Shown here: positions 9,375-16,656 of the stretch, in pieces
How positions within the stretch are numbered: position 1 is the stretch's first letter
Layout: each line of letters starts with the position of its first letter
Origin: Exilibacterium tricleocarpae
GTDB taxonomy: Bacteria > Pseudomonadota > Gammaproteobacteria > Pseudomonadales > Cellvibrionaceae
Direction of reading: 5' to 3'
Assembly (NCBI RefSeq): GCF_007004655.1
Contig: NZ_ML660090.1
Coordinates: 186,001 to 250,000, forward strand
DNA length: 64,000 nt
Notes under the pieces: generated by a model
What the model was told of the DNA's origin: nothing
The model's database searches: none
The model's input: the letters and a program-made list of their open reading frames with translations, nothing else
Translations under genes and position numbers: made by a program

Positions 9375-9977
9375 ATGAATTACCTGGCCCATCAGTTGCT
9401 GTCCGGTCCGTCGCGGGACCTGCGCATAGGTGGATTTCTGGGTGACTTTGTCAAAGGCCCGCTGCGGGGCAAGTATCCGGCGGCGATCGAGCGGGGTATC
9501 GCACTACACCGGCGTATCGATGTGTTCTCGGACCACCACGCCCTGGTCAAACGCAGCATCGCCCGCCTGGGGCCGGATATGCGCCGGGTGGGCGGCATCG
9601 CCATCGATTTGTGTTATGACCATTTCCTCGCCCGGCACTGGCACGACTACCACCGCCAACCACTGGCGGACTATTGCGCCGAGGCTTACGGGCTCTGGAG
9701 TGACTACGAGGCAGTGATGCCGCCGCCGGCACTGCGGTTTTACCAGCGCGCCAGGCAATACGACCTGCTGCACAGCTACCGGGATCGGGACAACCTGCAG
9801 CGGACCCTGTTTTACGTCGCCCGCCGACTCAGCCGGGCCACGCCGCTGGCGGAGAGTTACCCGCGTATTCATCGCGAGTACCGGCAACTGCAGGGGGATT
9901 TTGTCGAGTTCTTTCCCCAGTTACTGGCGTTTGCCGACAATACCCGGCGCGGACTGGCCAGCGCCGATCCCAATTAG
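9375..9977 (+). CDS. acpH: Acyl-carrier-protein phosphodiesterase AcpH
   Basis: Removes the 4'-phosphopantetheine group from holo-ACP. The 200 residues match AcpH length. Family features are the MNYLAHQLL start, GGFLGDFVKG near 19-28, the helix with ALHRRIDVFSDHH near 44-56, and DLCYDHFLARHW near 79-90, giving the HD-like metal-binding His/Asp set. It begins 7 bp after gshA, without a terminator between them. Confidence 0.9.
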   Translation: MNYLAHQLLSGPSRDLRIGGFLGDFVKGPLRGKYPAAIERGIALHRRIDVFSDHHALVKRSIARLGPDMRRVGGIAIDLCYDHFLARHWHDYHRQPLADYCAEAYGLWSDYEAVMPPPALRFYQRARQYDLLHSYRDRDNLQRTLFYVARRLSRATPLAESYPRIHREYRQLQGDFVEFFPQLLAFADNTRRGLASADPN

Positions 9978-10050
9978 GCCCCTCACCGCCGGGCGCAGCG
10001 AGTGATTAATTATCGCCGCAGAAGCCCGGCAGTTAAGAAACGGCTGCCAG

Positions 10051-10485
10051 TCACTTTTGAATCACGAAGTTATTAAAATACAGATCCACCACCCCGCTCT
10101 CCTCGTCCTCGAGTTCAATGATCGACCGAACTTCCTCCAGCGCCGCCAGGCGCAGCAGCTCCTTGCCCTCCTGGGTGTCAATATCTTCATCTTTCTGCCG
10201 GCTGAACAACAACACCAGGTTATTGCGGATAAACGGCATATGATGGCGCACGGACCCGGCCGCGCTGATATTGGACACCCGCACCGACAGCTCGGCACGC
10301 AGATACCGCAGGCGCCCTTTGCCGCCGTAGTTGACTACGAATGCCGGCTTCAGGGGAATGTAGATGGAGGGAGCCTTGGCAGGCGCCTCCTCGCTGGCCT
10401 CACCCTCTGCCTCTTCCTGGGCCCAGACCGAGGGCGCCGCCAACAGTACGCACAACAGGGCGGCGAGCGACAGACGGGTCACCAT
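10051..10485 (-). CDS. FliL-like flagellar basal body-associated family protein
   Basis: A 144-residue protein, counted from the ATG at 10485. A typical signal peptide or anchor (MVTRLSLAALLCVLLAAPSVWA) is followed by an acidic Glu/Ala linker and a FliL-type domain with YIPLKPAFVVNY, LRYLRAELSVRV and a C-terminal LYFNNFVIQK. No flagellar gene is nearby; orphan FliL-like proteins are common in Gammaproteobacteria. The reading frame stays open upstream to 10674 through a 15-bp tandem repeat, so a longer form with a pentapeptide-periodic leader cannot be excluded. Neither ATG has a clear Shine-Dalgarno sequence. Confidence 0.8.
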   Translation of the reverse strand: MVTRLSLAALLCVLLAAPSVWAQEEAEGEASEEAPAKAPSIYIPLKPAFVVNYGGKGRLRYLRAELSVRVSNISAAGSVRHHMPFIRNNLVLLFSRQKDEDIDTQEGKELLRLAALEEVRSIIELEDEESGVVDLYFNNFVIQK

Positions 10486-10530
10486 GTTCGCAACAACGCG
10501 TTTTACAACAGGGGTGTCCAAAGCGAAAAA

Positions 10531-10620
10531 ATTTAAGGCTGCTGTTTTTAAGATAGCCTTGTCTAAGACACCTGGGTTTAAAACAACTGGTTTTAAAACA
10601 ACTGGGTTTAAGATAACGAC
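10531..10620 (-). repeat. 15-bp x 6 degenerate tandem repeat upstream of the FliL-like gene
   Basis: Six in-phase 15-bp units from 10531 to 10620; two consecutive ones, GTTTAAAACAACTGG and TTTTAAAACAACTGG, differ at one position. On the minus strand the array is open in the frame of the FliL-like gene and would encode VVLNP, VVLKP, VVLNP, GVLDK-type pentapeptides. It is AT-rich against a GC-rich background. Confidence 0.8.
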
Positions 10621-10783
10621 ATTCACGGCAAACCTCTTACCAATCAGCGTGTTGCAACCAAAGCATAGCGGCAATGTCCAACCCTCTCCAGCGCTTGACC
10701 TGCGTCACCCGGCGGTCAAGATACCCTTGAGTTAACCGGCCAATTCACCTAGTGTTAGCAGCCGTTTCCAGAGGAGGACAACC

Positions 10784-11266
10784 GTGCCCGGTATTCGACT
10801 TACCAACCTCATTGTGTTTCTCGGCTGTTGCGGCTTAATCTTGACCGCCCTGTATATGCAGCATGTGATGGATCTCCTGCCCTGCGCGCTGTGTGTGACC
10901 CAGCGCGTGTTCGTCATTGCCGTGGGCGTGCTGGCCCTGGGCGCCTACCTGCTCAACCCCGGCGCGGCGGGCCGGCGCTGGTTCGCGGGACTTGGCGTAC
11001 TGGCGGCCGCGCTGGGAGCGAGCTTTGCCGGCCGCCATGTCTGGCTGCAATCGCTGCCGCCTGACCAACAACCGGCCTGCGGACCCAGCCTCGACTATAT
11101 TCTGGAAACTTTTCCCCTGCGCGAAGCACTGGATGTTCTGCTGGCCGGCGACGGCAACTGCGCCGAAGTGGTCTGGCAGTTTCTGGGGTTGAGCATCCCG
11201 GCCTGGACCCTGGTGGCCTTTGCCGGTTTGATTGTCATCAACCTCTGGCAATTGCTGCGCCGCTGA
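10784..11266 (+). CDS. dsbB: Disulfide bond formation protein DsbB
   Basis: Inner-membrane quinone reductase that reoxidises DsbA. It has 160 residues and four membrane helices. The redox pairs are Cys34-Cys37 in CALC, at the periplasmic end of helix 1-2, and Cys99 with Cys126 in the second periplasmic loop. The helix 2 start has the conserved Gln-Arg after CALC. The GTG start at 10784 has GAGGAGG eight bases upstream. Pseudomonas also places a dsbB-type gene (dsbH) next to algQ, which fits rsd downstream here. Confidence 0.95.
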   Translation: MPGIRLTNLIVFLGCCGLILTALYMQHVMDLLPCALCVTQRVFVIAVGVLALGAYLLNPGAAGRRWFAGLGVLAAALGASFAGRHVWLQSLPPDQQPACGPSLDYILETFPLREALDVLLAGDGNCAEVVWQFLGLSIPAWTLVAFAGLIVINLWQLLRR

Positions 11267-11539
11267 GAGCCGCGCGAACGGGCCGCCGCCCTGGCGCCGG
11301 GATTCTCAAGGGCCGTTGTAATACCAGTATTGTGCCAATAGGGCGCGTATTTTTAACTGAAATCCCACTTTTGCCTTGCCGTGATAATTGAGATCACCTA
11401 TCTTGGCAATTACGCTATCCACACTTCAAAGGCCGGGCATCGCGGCCCGGGCAACTGGTAAAACAGGTGGTAAAGGAAGTCGTTAAGCCCAGGTAAGACG
11501 AACGCTTACTGCCAGTATCGACATTTAGGATGTAACTCA

Positions 11540-12007
11540 ATGCTAGAAAACTGCGAATCTGCGAGAGAACGTTGGGGCGGTGTCAGCGACATCATTGACC
11601 GCTGGCTTCAGGAGAGACAGGACATGCTGGTCCTGTACTGCAATTTATCGCACACCACCGACGCGGACTCGCCCGACAGCGAGCGGGGCCCGAAGTTACA
11701 GCGCCTGTGCCAAATTATTGTCGACTACGTCTCAGCCGGTCACTTCGAGGTGTACGATCAGTTGATGCGCGAGGGCCGGGAGTTCAAAAACGACGACGCC
11801 CTCCGCGAGGCGGGCAAGCTCTACTCCAGTATCGATAAAACCACCGAGTTCATACTCGACTTCAACGATAAATACCAGGAAACCGACGACCTCTCCAGCC
11901 TGGCTAAGGACTTGTCCGAGTTGGGCGAAGTCATGGAGACCCGCTTCGAAGCCGAAGACCGGATGATCGCGGTGTTACACGTGGCGCACAAAGGCCTGGT
12001 TACCTGA
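11540..12007 (+). CDS. rsd: Anti-sigma-70 regulator Rsd/AlgQ
   Basis: Binds RpoD and helps shift RNA polymerase toward alternative sigma factors; in Pseudomonas the orthologue is AlgQ. All-helical protein of 155 residues. Family features are the N-terminal RERWGGVSDIIDRWLQERQ, the YCNLS segment, LCQIIVDYVSAGHFEVYDQL and a closing EVMETRFEAEDRMI helix. The ATG at 11540 has AGGATG upstream. It lies in an algP-algQ-FKBP neighbourhood like that of P. aeruginosa. Confidence 0.95.
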   Translation: MLENCESARERWGGVSDIIDRWLQERQDMLVLYCNLSHTTDADSPDSERGPKLQRLCQIIVDYVSAGHFEVYDQLMREGREFKNDDALREAGKLYSSIDKTTEFILDFNDKYQETDDLSSLAKDLSELGEVMETRFEAEDRMIAVLHVAHKGLVT

Positions 12008-12026
12008 CAGCCGGGCCGGCCCCGCG

Positions 12027-13091
12027 ATGAAAGCGCTGCTCCAGTTCAGAGTATTCCCGTCACCGGGCGCCCTTGCGCAGCGGCTGACCATGGCGGCCCT
12101 GATCGGCGCCGTTGCCGGTTGTGACAACGACACCAAACCCAGCGACAGCTTTGAAGTGGCCGCCAAAGGTATCCACGGCGCGGCCCTGTCCGGTGACGGC
12201 CGCTACGCGGCCATCGGCTCCATCCACCACGGCGGCAGCCTGTGGAGCACCGGCGACGGCGAGCGCCAGTTCAACTGGAATCACCGCCCGGACGAGACGA
12301 CCACCATTATCAGTGCCGACTTTTCACCGAACGGTGAATTCGCTCTCACCGCCGCTCCCCATACGCTGGTGCTCTGGTCCCTGCGCCCGCCGCAGGCCGG
12401 TGGCGCGCAACCGGGTCAGCCCGAGCGCTTCTGGACCTCGCCGGGCGAAGTGTTGTCCATCGCCCTCACCAACCGCGGCCGCTATGCGCTGCTGGGGCTG
12501 GCCGACCACTCGGCGGTGCTGTTCGATGTGATAAACGGCGGGATTCAGCGCACCCTCAACCATCGCAGCCGAGTGCGCAGTGTCGACCTCAGCGAGGACG
12601 GCCGCTATGCGCTGACCGGTTCAGAAGATTACACGGCGGTATTCTGGGATCTGCAGGCGGGCCCGGACGGTACTGCCACCGAAGTCCTGCAACGTGTCCA
12701 ACATCAGGACGACGTACAACTGGTCGCCCTCAGCCCGGACGGCAAGCTGGCCCTGTCGGCAGCGAAGTATGACAAGGCAGTGCTCTGGGACACACGTAGC
12801 GGCGATACAGTCGGCACTATACCGCTGGCGGCAGAAGGCCTGCGTCGGGGTATACGATTTACCGCTGCGCGCTTCAGCAGCGATGGCCGGCAACTCATTA
12901 CCGGCCGACCGGATCAGGTGGTGCAGCTTTGGAGCACCGCCTCCCTGCGCGAGCTGGCCAGGTGGAAACTTCCCAAACGCGATGCCTGGAAACCCACCAG
13001 CGCCGCCGTAGTGGCGGTGTCATTTAGCGACGGGGAAGGGCAGTACTACGCGGTATCATCCAACGGCTTCGTGCACCGCTTGAGCAAATAA
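12027..13091 (+). CDS. WD40-repeat lipoprotein
   Basis: A 354-residue beta-propeller protein. Residues 22-32 form a short hydrophobic stretch ending in a lipobox (VAGC, Cys32), so it is probably an envelope lipoprotein. At least six WD40-like blades follow, with recurring LSxDGRYAxxGS and LWxxxxG units, for example SEDGRYALTGSEDYTAVFWD. It starts 19 bp after rsd and is probably cotranscribed. Similar proteins are found beside rsd in related gammaproteobacteria. The partner is unknown; propellers usually serve as binding scaffolds. Confidence 0.85.
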   Translation: MKALLQFRVFPSPGALAQRLTMAALIGAVAGCDNDTKPSDSFEVAAKGIHGAALSGDGRYAAIGSIHHGGSLWSTGDGERQFNWNHRPDETTTIISADFSPNGEFALTAAPHTLVLWSLRPPQAGGAQPGQPERFWTSPGEVLSIALTNRGRYALLGLADHSAVLFDVINGGIQRTLNHRSRVRSVDLSEDGRYALTGSEDYTAVFWDLQAGPDGTATEVLQRVQHQDDVQLVALSPDGKLALSAAKYDKAVLWDTRSGDTVGTIPLAAEGLRRGIRFTAARFSSDGRQLITGRPDQVVQLWSTASLRELARWKLPKRDAWKPTSAAVVAVSFSDGEGQYYAVSSNGFVHRLSK

Positions 13092-13198
13092 TTTACTGTC
13101 CCAGGGGGCGCCGGACTCGAATCACAACGGCAGACTGCGCCAAACGCACCAGCACACGTTGGCATTGTCGTCAGGCGCGCGCCTCATCAATGCCCGCC

Positions 13199-13954
13199 CT
13201 AGCCTTCGGCGCTGCTCGCCTCCAGCAACTCCACTTCAAAGATCAGCGTGGCGTTGGGTCCGATCTGCCCGCCCGTGCCGCCGGAACCATAGGCCAGGTC
13301 GGAGGGAATATATAATTCCCACTTCGCCCCTTCCTTCATCAGTTGCAGGGCTTCGGTCCAGCCCGCAATCACGCCCTCGACCTGAAACGACACCGGCTGG
13401 CCGCGGCGGTAGGAACTGTCAAATTCGGTGCCGTCGATCAGGGTGCCGCGGTAGTGTACAGAGACCTTGTCGCTGGCTTTGGGGCTGGGTCCGGTGCCGG
13501 GGGTGATCACCTTATACTGCAGACCACTGGCGGTGGTTACCACACCTTCTTTTTCTTTATTGGTGGCAAGAAAGGCTTCACCTTCCTTCTTGTTGGCGTC
13601 GGCCACTACCTTGACCGCTTCCTCGCGCTTGGCCTGTTGTTGCTCCTGAAACGTCTTCATGGCCAACTCGGTTTCCTCTGCGCTCAGGCGCGCGTCCTTA
13701 CCATCTACAGCTTCCCGGATGGCCTGGGTCAGGACGTCGACATCCACCTCGATATTGTCGCGCTTGAGCTGCTGGCCAATGTTGTAGCCAAATACGTAGC
13801 TAATACGCTGCTCCAGACTTTCCAGTGCCGGCGCTCCCGAGGTTGCCCCCGGCGCCGCGGTTTCTTCTGTTGCCTCTGACTTTTGGGATTCCTGACCACA
13901 CCCTGTGACTACCAGCGCAGAGGCCAGCAGACTCGTTATAATAAGTGATTTCAT
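13199..13954 (-). CDS. FKBP-type peptidyl-prolyl isomerase, lipoprotein (FkpA/Mip-like)
   Basis: Periplasmic folding catalyst of 251 residues. The signal peptide ends in a lipobox VTGC with Cys19. An Ala/Glu-rich linker leads to the Mip-like dimerisation domain (about 45-125, YVFGYNIGQQLK) with a long charged helix. The FKBP domain (about 145-245) has the active-site segments VHYRGTLIDGTEFDSS, GVIAGWTEALQLMKEGAKW and PSDLAYGSGG. The order FKBP-AlgP-AlgQ also occurs in P. aeruginosa. It is separated by 12 bp from the gene upstream of it on the same strand. Confidence 0.95.
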   Translation of the reverse strand: MKSLIITSLLASALVVTGCGQESQKSEATEETAAPGATSGAPALESLEQRISYVFGYNIGQQLKRDNIEVDVDVLTQAIREAVDGKDARLSAEETELAMKTFQEQQQAKREEAVKVVADANKKEGEAFLATNKEKEGVVTTASGLQYKVITPGTGPSPKASDKVSVHYRGTLIDGTEFDSSYRRGQPVSFQVEGVIAGWTEALQLMKEGAKWELYIPSDLAYGSGGTGGQIGPNATLIFEVELLEASSAEG

Positions 13955-13966
13955 AGCTGATCCTGT

Positions 13967-14494
13967 TTAATCCTGTTTAGGCCGTTCGCCAAGCGCTTCC
14001 TGCAATGCCTGGTTACGCTGATCCATAAGCTCCTGAACCTTCCTGGCATCGTCAATTAACTTGGAGGCCTGCCCCGGCGTAACGGTAAGGGGCAATGGTA
14101 TACCATTGCCCGGGCCCTGGGCAGCCTCTTTTTCCACGCCCTCGGTTTGTGCCGGGAGAGGTGTCGACTGGATCACATTGCTATCCGGGTCCAGCCACAG
14201 CTCTTCGCTCTGCCCGTCGGGGTTGGGGGCATCGGAAAAACGCCAGCTGCCATCCGCCGCCCGCCATTTATAAACCTTGGTCTTGCCGACCGCCGCCGGC
14301 CCCTCCTCGACCAGGGTTTCCCCCTCGCTCAGCAGCCGCTGCCACCAGCGCTCCAGCCGCGACGGCCAACTCGCGACATCCGGTATGAACTGGCGCGCGT
14401 CCATCAGCGGCCGGCCGTCGGGGCCTTTCATTATGAAGGGGCCAGCCAGCCCCAGCACCAGAATAAACAGCAGGAATTTAATATAGAGTTTCAT
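13967..14494 (-). CDS. DUF4124-like membrane-anchored protein
   Basis: A 175-residue protein counted from the ATG at 14494, eight codons inside the longest frame, where an AAGG sequence lies just upstream. It has an N-terminal membrane helix (KLYIKFLLFILVLGLAGPF) and a central DUF4124-type motif VYKWRAADGSWRFSDAPN (about 81-98), a small beta domain found in many secreted gammaproteobacterial proteins. The C-terminal helix is charged. It is cotranscribed with the FKBP gene, 12 bp apart. Function unknown. Confidence 0.8.
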   Translation of the reverse strand: MKLYIKFLLFILVLGLAGPFIMKGPDGRPLMDARQFIPDVASWPSRLERWWQRLLSEGETLVEEGPAAVGKTKVYKWRAADGSWRFSDAPNPDGQSEELWLDPDSNVIQSTPLPAQTEGVEKEAAQGPGNGIPLPLTVTPGQASKLIDDARKVQELMDQRNQALQEALGERPKQD

Positions 14495-14520
14495 TTCAAC
14501 CTTAGCCTCGTGCAGCAAGT

Positions 14521-14584
14521 CGTACCTATGTCACAACGCACCTGTGTCACAACGTACCTATGTCACACCGTACTTATGTCACAA
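14521..14584. repeat. 16-bp x 4 tandem repeat
   Basis: Four exactly phased 16-bp units with consensus CGTACCTATGTCACAA: 14521-14536, 14537-14552, 14553-14568 and 14569-14584, each with zero to two differences. It begins 26 bp upstream of the minus-strand DUF4124-like ATG. Each unit contains TGTGA-type sequence on the minus strand (TGTGACA). Confidence 0.85.
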
Positions 14585-14716
14585 ACCGGGTCGCCAACCG
14601 GTTCAATACCCCGACCGGCTGTCACCAAAGTTTACATACTACTGGCGCTTACCAATTTTCGAGTTACACTAACTGGCTATAATCCTTTTGTCTCAACCCG
14701 CGGTTTCGGATAATAA

Positions 14717-14742
14717 GTGCAATTGTTTAGTGCAATTGTTTG
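14717..14742. repeat. 13-bp direct duplication
   Basis: GTGCAATTGTTTA followed immediately by GTGCAATTGTTTG; one mismatch in 13. Located 150 bp upstream of algP. Confidence 0.6.
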
Positions 14743-14889
14743 CCACCACGGCTCGCCGAAGTGCATGGCACCGGCGGAGAACAAAAGGGTGTGACATAAA
14801 AAGAGCATACATTTTTTTTTCAAACAGCGTTATTATTTCGCGCGATATACAGGTATTAATTTCTCCGTCAATTTAACAGGACACTCACA

Positions 14890-15999
14890 ATGGCCGCTAA
14901 AAAGAAAGTCATCGATGCCGTCGCTGATCTAGAGAAACAGATTACCAAACTGTCGGTACAACTGGATAAGGCCCGCAGCAAACAGATTGCTACCGCAACC
15001 AAGGCGGCCACCAGCGCGGGAAAAGCACTCACCGCCGCACAGAAGAAACTGGACGCCCTGAAGACAAAATTGGCGGCCGCCACCAAATCCGCACAGGCCC
15101 GCAAGACCGCCGCCACTAAAGCCCGGGTAGCCAAAGCAAAGCAGGCAGTAGCCACCCAGCGCACTGCAGTAGCCGCAGCCAAAGACGCGGCAGCCGAGGC
15201 CAAAGCCGCTCTCAACAGCGTTAAGGCGGCCAAGAAAATTGCCGATCAGCTAGCCAGAGAGGCCGCCAAGGCGGAAAAGGCCGCCGCACCCAAGAAAGCC
15301 AAAAAGGCCGCGAAAAAAACGACCGCCAGGAAAGCGGCCCCGAAAAAAGCCGCAGCTAAAAAGGCTGCCAAGGCCGCCCCGAAGAAGACCGCGGCCAAAA
15401 AAGCGGCCAAAGCTGCACCGAAGAAGGCCGCCGCGGCAAAGAAAGCGACGGCAGCCAAACCGGCCACCAAGGCAAAAAAGGCGGCGAAGAAGGCGGCGGC
15501 CCCAGCGGTAAAAACAGCGGCACCCAAGAAAAAGAAAGCCAAGGCATCGAAGAAAAGCGCCAAACCGGCAGCGGCCAAATCCGCCACACCAGCGACAACC
15601 GCTCCTCAGGCTAAAAAAGCAGAGCCCTCAGCGAAGAAAACAGAGCCCTCAGCGAAGAAAGCAGAGCCCTCAGCGAAAAAAGCAGAGCCTTCAGCGAGTA
15701 AGTCTCAGCCCTCAGCCAGCAAACCTGAGCCCTCAGCCAGCAAACCTGAGCCCTCAGCGAGTAAACCTCAGCCCCCAGCCAAAAAGCCGGATTCTCCTGC
15801 AAAAACGCCCTTTCCAAAGACACGCGACCCCTTCGGCAAGCCGCCGCGGTCGGTGATTGAAGAAGAAGAGTCCGCCTCTGCCGGCATACCGTCAGCCCCA
15901 ATAACACCGGCCGCCACCACGTCGGAACCGGCGGCTGACACGCCTAAAACACCGGCAACGCCGAGCCTGTTCGACGCGGAGCCAAGCTCCAAGGATTAG
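14890..15999 (+). CDS. algP: AlgP-like histone H1-type regulatory protein
   Basis: A 369-residue Lys/Ala-rich DNA-binding protein like Pseudomonas AlgP (AlgR3), implicated there in alginate regulation. Residues 1-120 form an alpha-helical, coiled-coil-prone domain. Residues 125-235 are KAAK/KPAA-type tandem repeats resembling the tail of histone H1. Residues 243-305 are nine heptapeptide units of the pattern KxEPSAK/KPEPSAS. The C-terminal 60 residues are acidic and Pro/Ala-rich. ATG start with an AGGA sequence upstream. AlgP tails vary in length between strains because of the repeats. Confidence 0.9.
   Translation: MAAKKKVIDAVADLEKQITKLSVQLDKARSKQIATATKAATSAGKALTAAQKKLDALKTKLAAATKSAQARKTAATKARVAKAKQAVATQRTAVAAAKDAAAEAKAALNSVKAAKKIADQLAREAAKAEKAAAPKKAKKAAKKTTARKAAPKKAAAKKAAKAAPKKTAAKKAAKAAPKKAAAAKKATAAKPATKAKKAAKKAAAPAVKTAAPKKKKAKASKKSAKPAAAKSATPATTAPQAKKAEPSAKKTEPSAKKAEPSAKKAEPSASKSQPSASKPEPSASKPEPSASKPQPPAKKPDSPAKTPFPKTRDPFGKPPRSVIEEEESASAGIPSAPITPAATTSEPAADTPKTPATPSLFDAEPSSKD
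15616..15804 (+). repeat. 21-bp x 9 coding repeat in algP
   Basis: Nine consecutive seven-codon units (KAEPSAK, KTEPSAK, KAEPSAS, KPEPSAS and variants) between the KPAA region and the acidic tail. Neighbouring units are nearly identical at DNA level, so slippage could change copy number without a frameshift. Confidence 0.9.
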
Positions 16000-16068
16000 T
16001 TTTTGCGGTAAAAACTAATGTTAACGGCAGGCGCCGGTGTGCCGGAACACACCCGCAGTCAGTGCCTG

Positions 16069-16581
16069 CTAGCCGCGATCGATGGCCTGTATTCCCCCCG
16101 CCAACAACTCAACGGCTGACCGGCGGGGGGACACGCCTGCGGCCGCTAGAAAAAACTCCACATTTTCACCCACTGCCGCCACCTTTGCGGCGCCTTCAGC
16201 AGGGCGCCGCTCACCACTCACTGCCAGTTGGTAGAGCCACTGCTGCTGCACTTGCTCCGCCTCCAGCTCCAGGCGCTTGCACTGCGCCAACAGCGACGGG
16301 CCGGGAGTTTCCCAGTTACCTTTGCGCACAGCGCGACGGGCCTGGCGCAACGGCGTGACAACACGCTGATCCCAGTCCTGCACCAGGCGTTGCGCCGCAG
16401 CCAGCAAATCGGCGTCGAGGGTTACTGTGCGTGTTTCAAGCCAACAGCTCCACAACAACAGATTCACGTTGACCCCGTGATTATCCTGTAGCGCCAGGCA
16501 CAGGGACTCGACTCCGGGCCGGCGGTAAAGGGCCAGCGAGAAGTCCCAGAACGGATTCACGGCATCGGGGTCTTGTGTCAT
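16069..16581 (-). CDS. TIGR02444 (DUF2390) family protein
   Basis: A 170-residue soluble helical protein of unknown function. The N terminus NPFWDFSLALYRRPGVESLCLALQD and the NVNLLLWSCWL segment are typical of the TIGR02444 family. It has no signal peptide. It lies divergent from the ABC-F gene, in the same neighbourhood as in Pseudomonas (algP, this family, ABC-F ATPase). The C-terminal 40 residues are Ala-rich and less conserved in appearance. Confidence 0.85.
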   Translation of the reverse strand: MTQDPDAVNPFWDFSLALYRRPGVESLCLALQDNHGVNVNLLLWSCWLETRTVTLDADLLAAAQRLVQDWDQRVVTPLRQARRAVRKGNWETPGPSLLAQCKRLELEAEQVQQQWLYQLAVSGERRPAEGAAKVAAVGENVEFFLAAAGVSPRRSAVELLAGGIQAIDRG

Positions 16582-16656
16582 GGGCGCCAGTGTACTGCTT
16601 CACGACGGCGATGGACATCTATCAATAGTGCGAGGCAGTACACTAGAATACACCCC

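Larger units (their letters stand above)
14495..14889. other. 395-bp divergent intergenic region upstream of algP
   Basis: No gene. Holds the 16-bp x 4 array at 14521-14584, a 13-bp direct duplication at 14717-14742 and an AT-rich stretch from about 14795 that probably contains the algP promoter. Both divergent promoters must lie here. Confidence 0.5.

Noticed and set aside
11431-11450. GC-rich hairpin upstream of rsd as a terminator
   Set aside because: The stem is clear, but no T-run follows in either direction and its position 90 bp before rsd does not fit a terminator.
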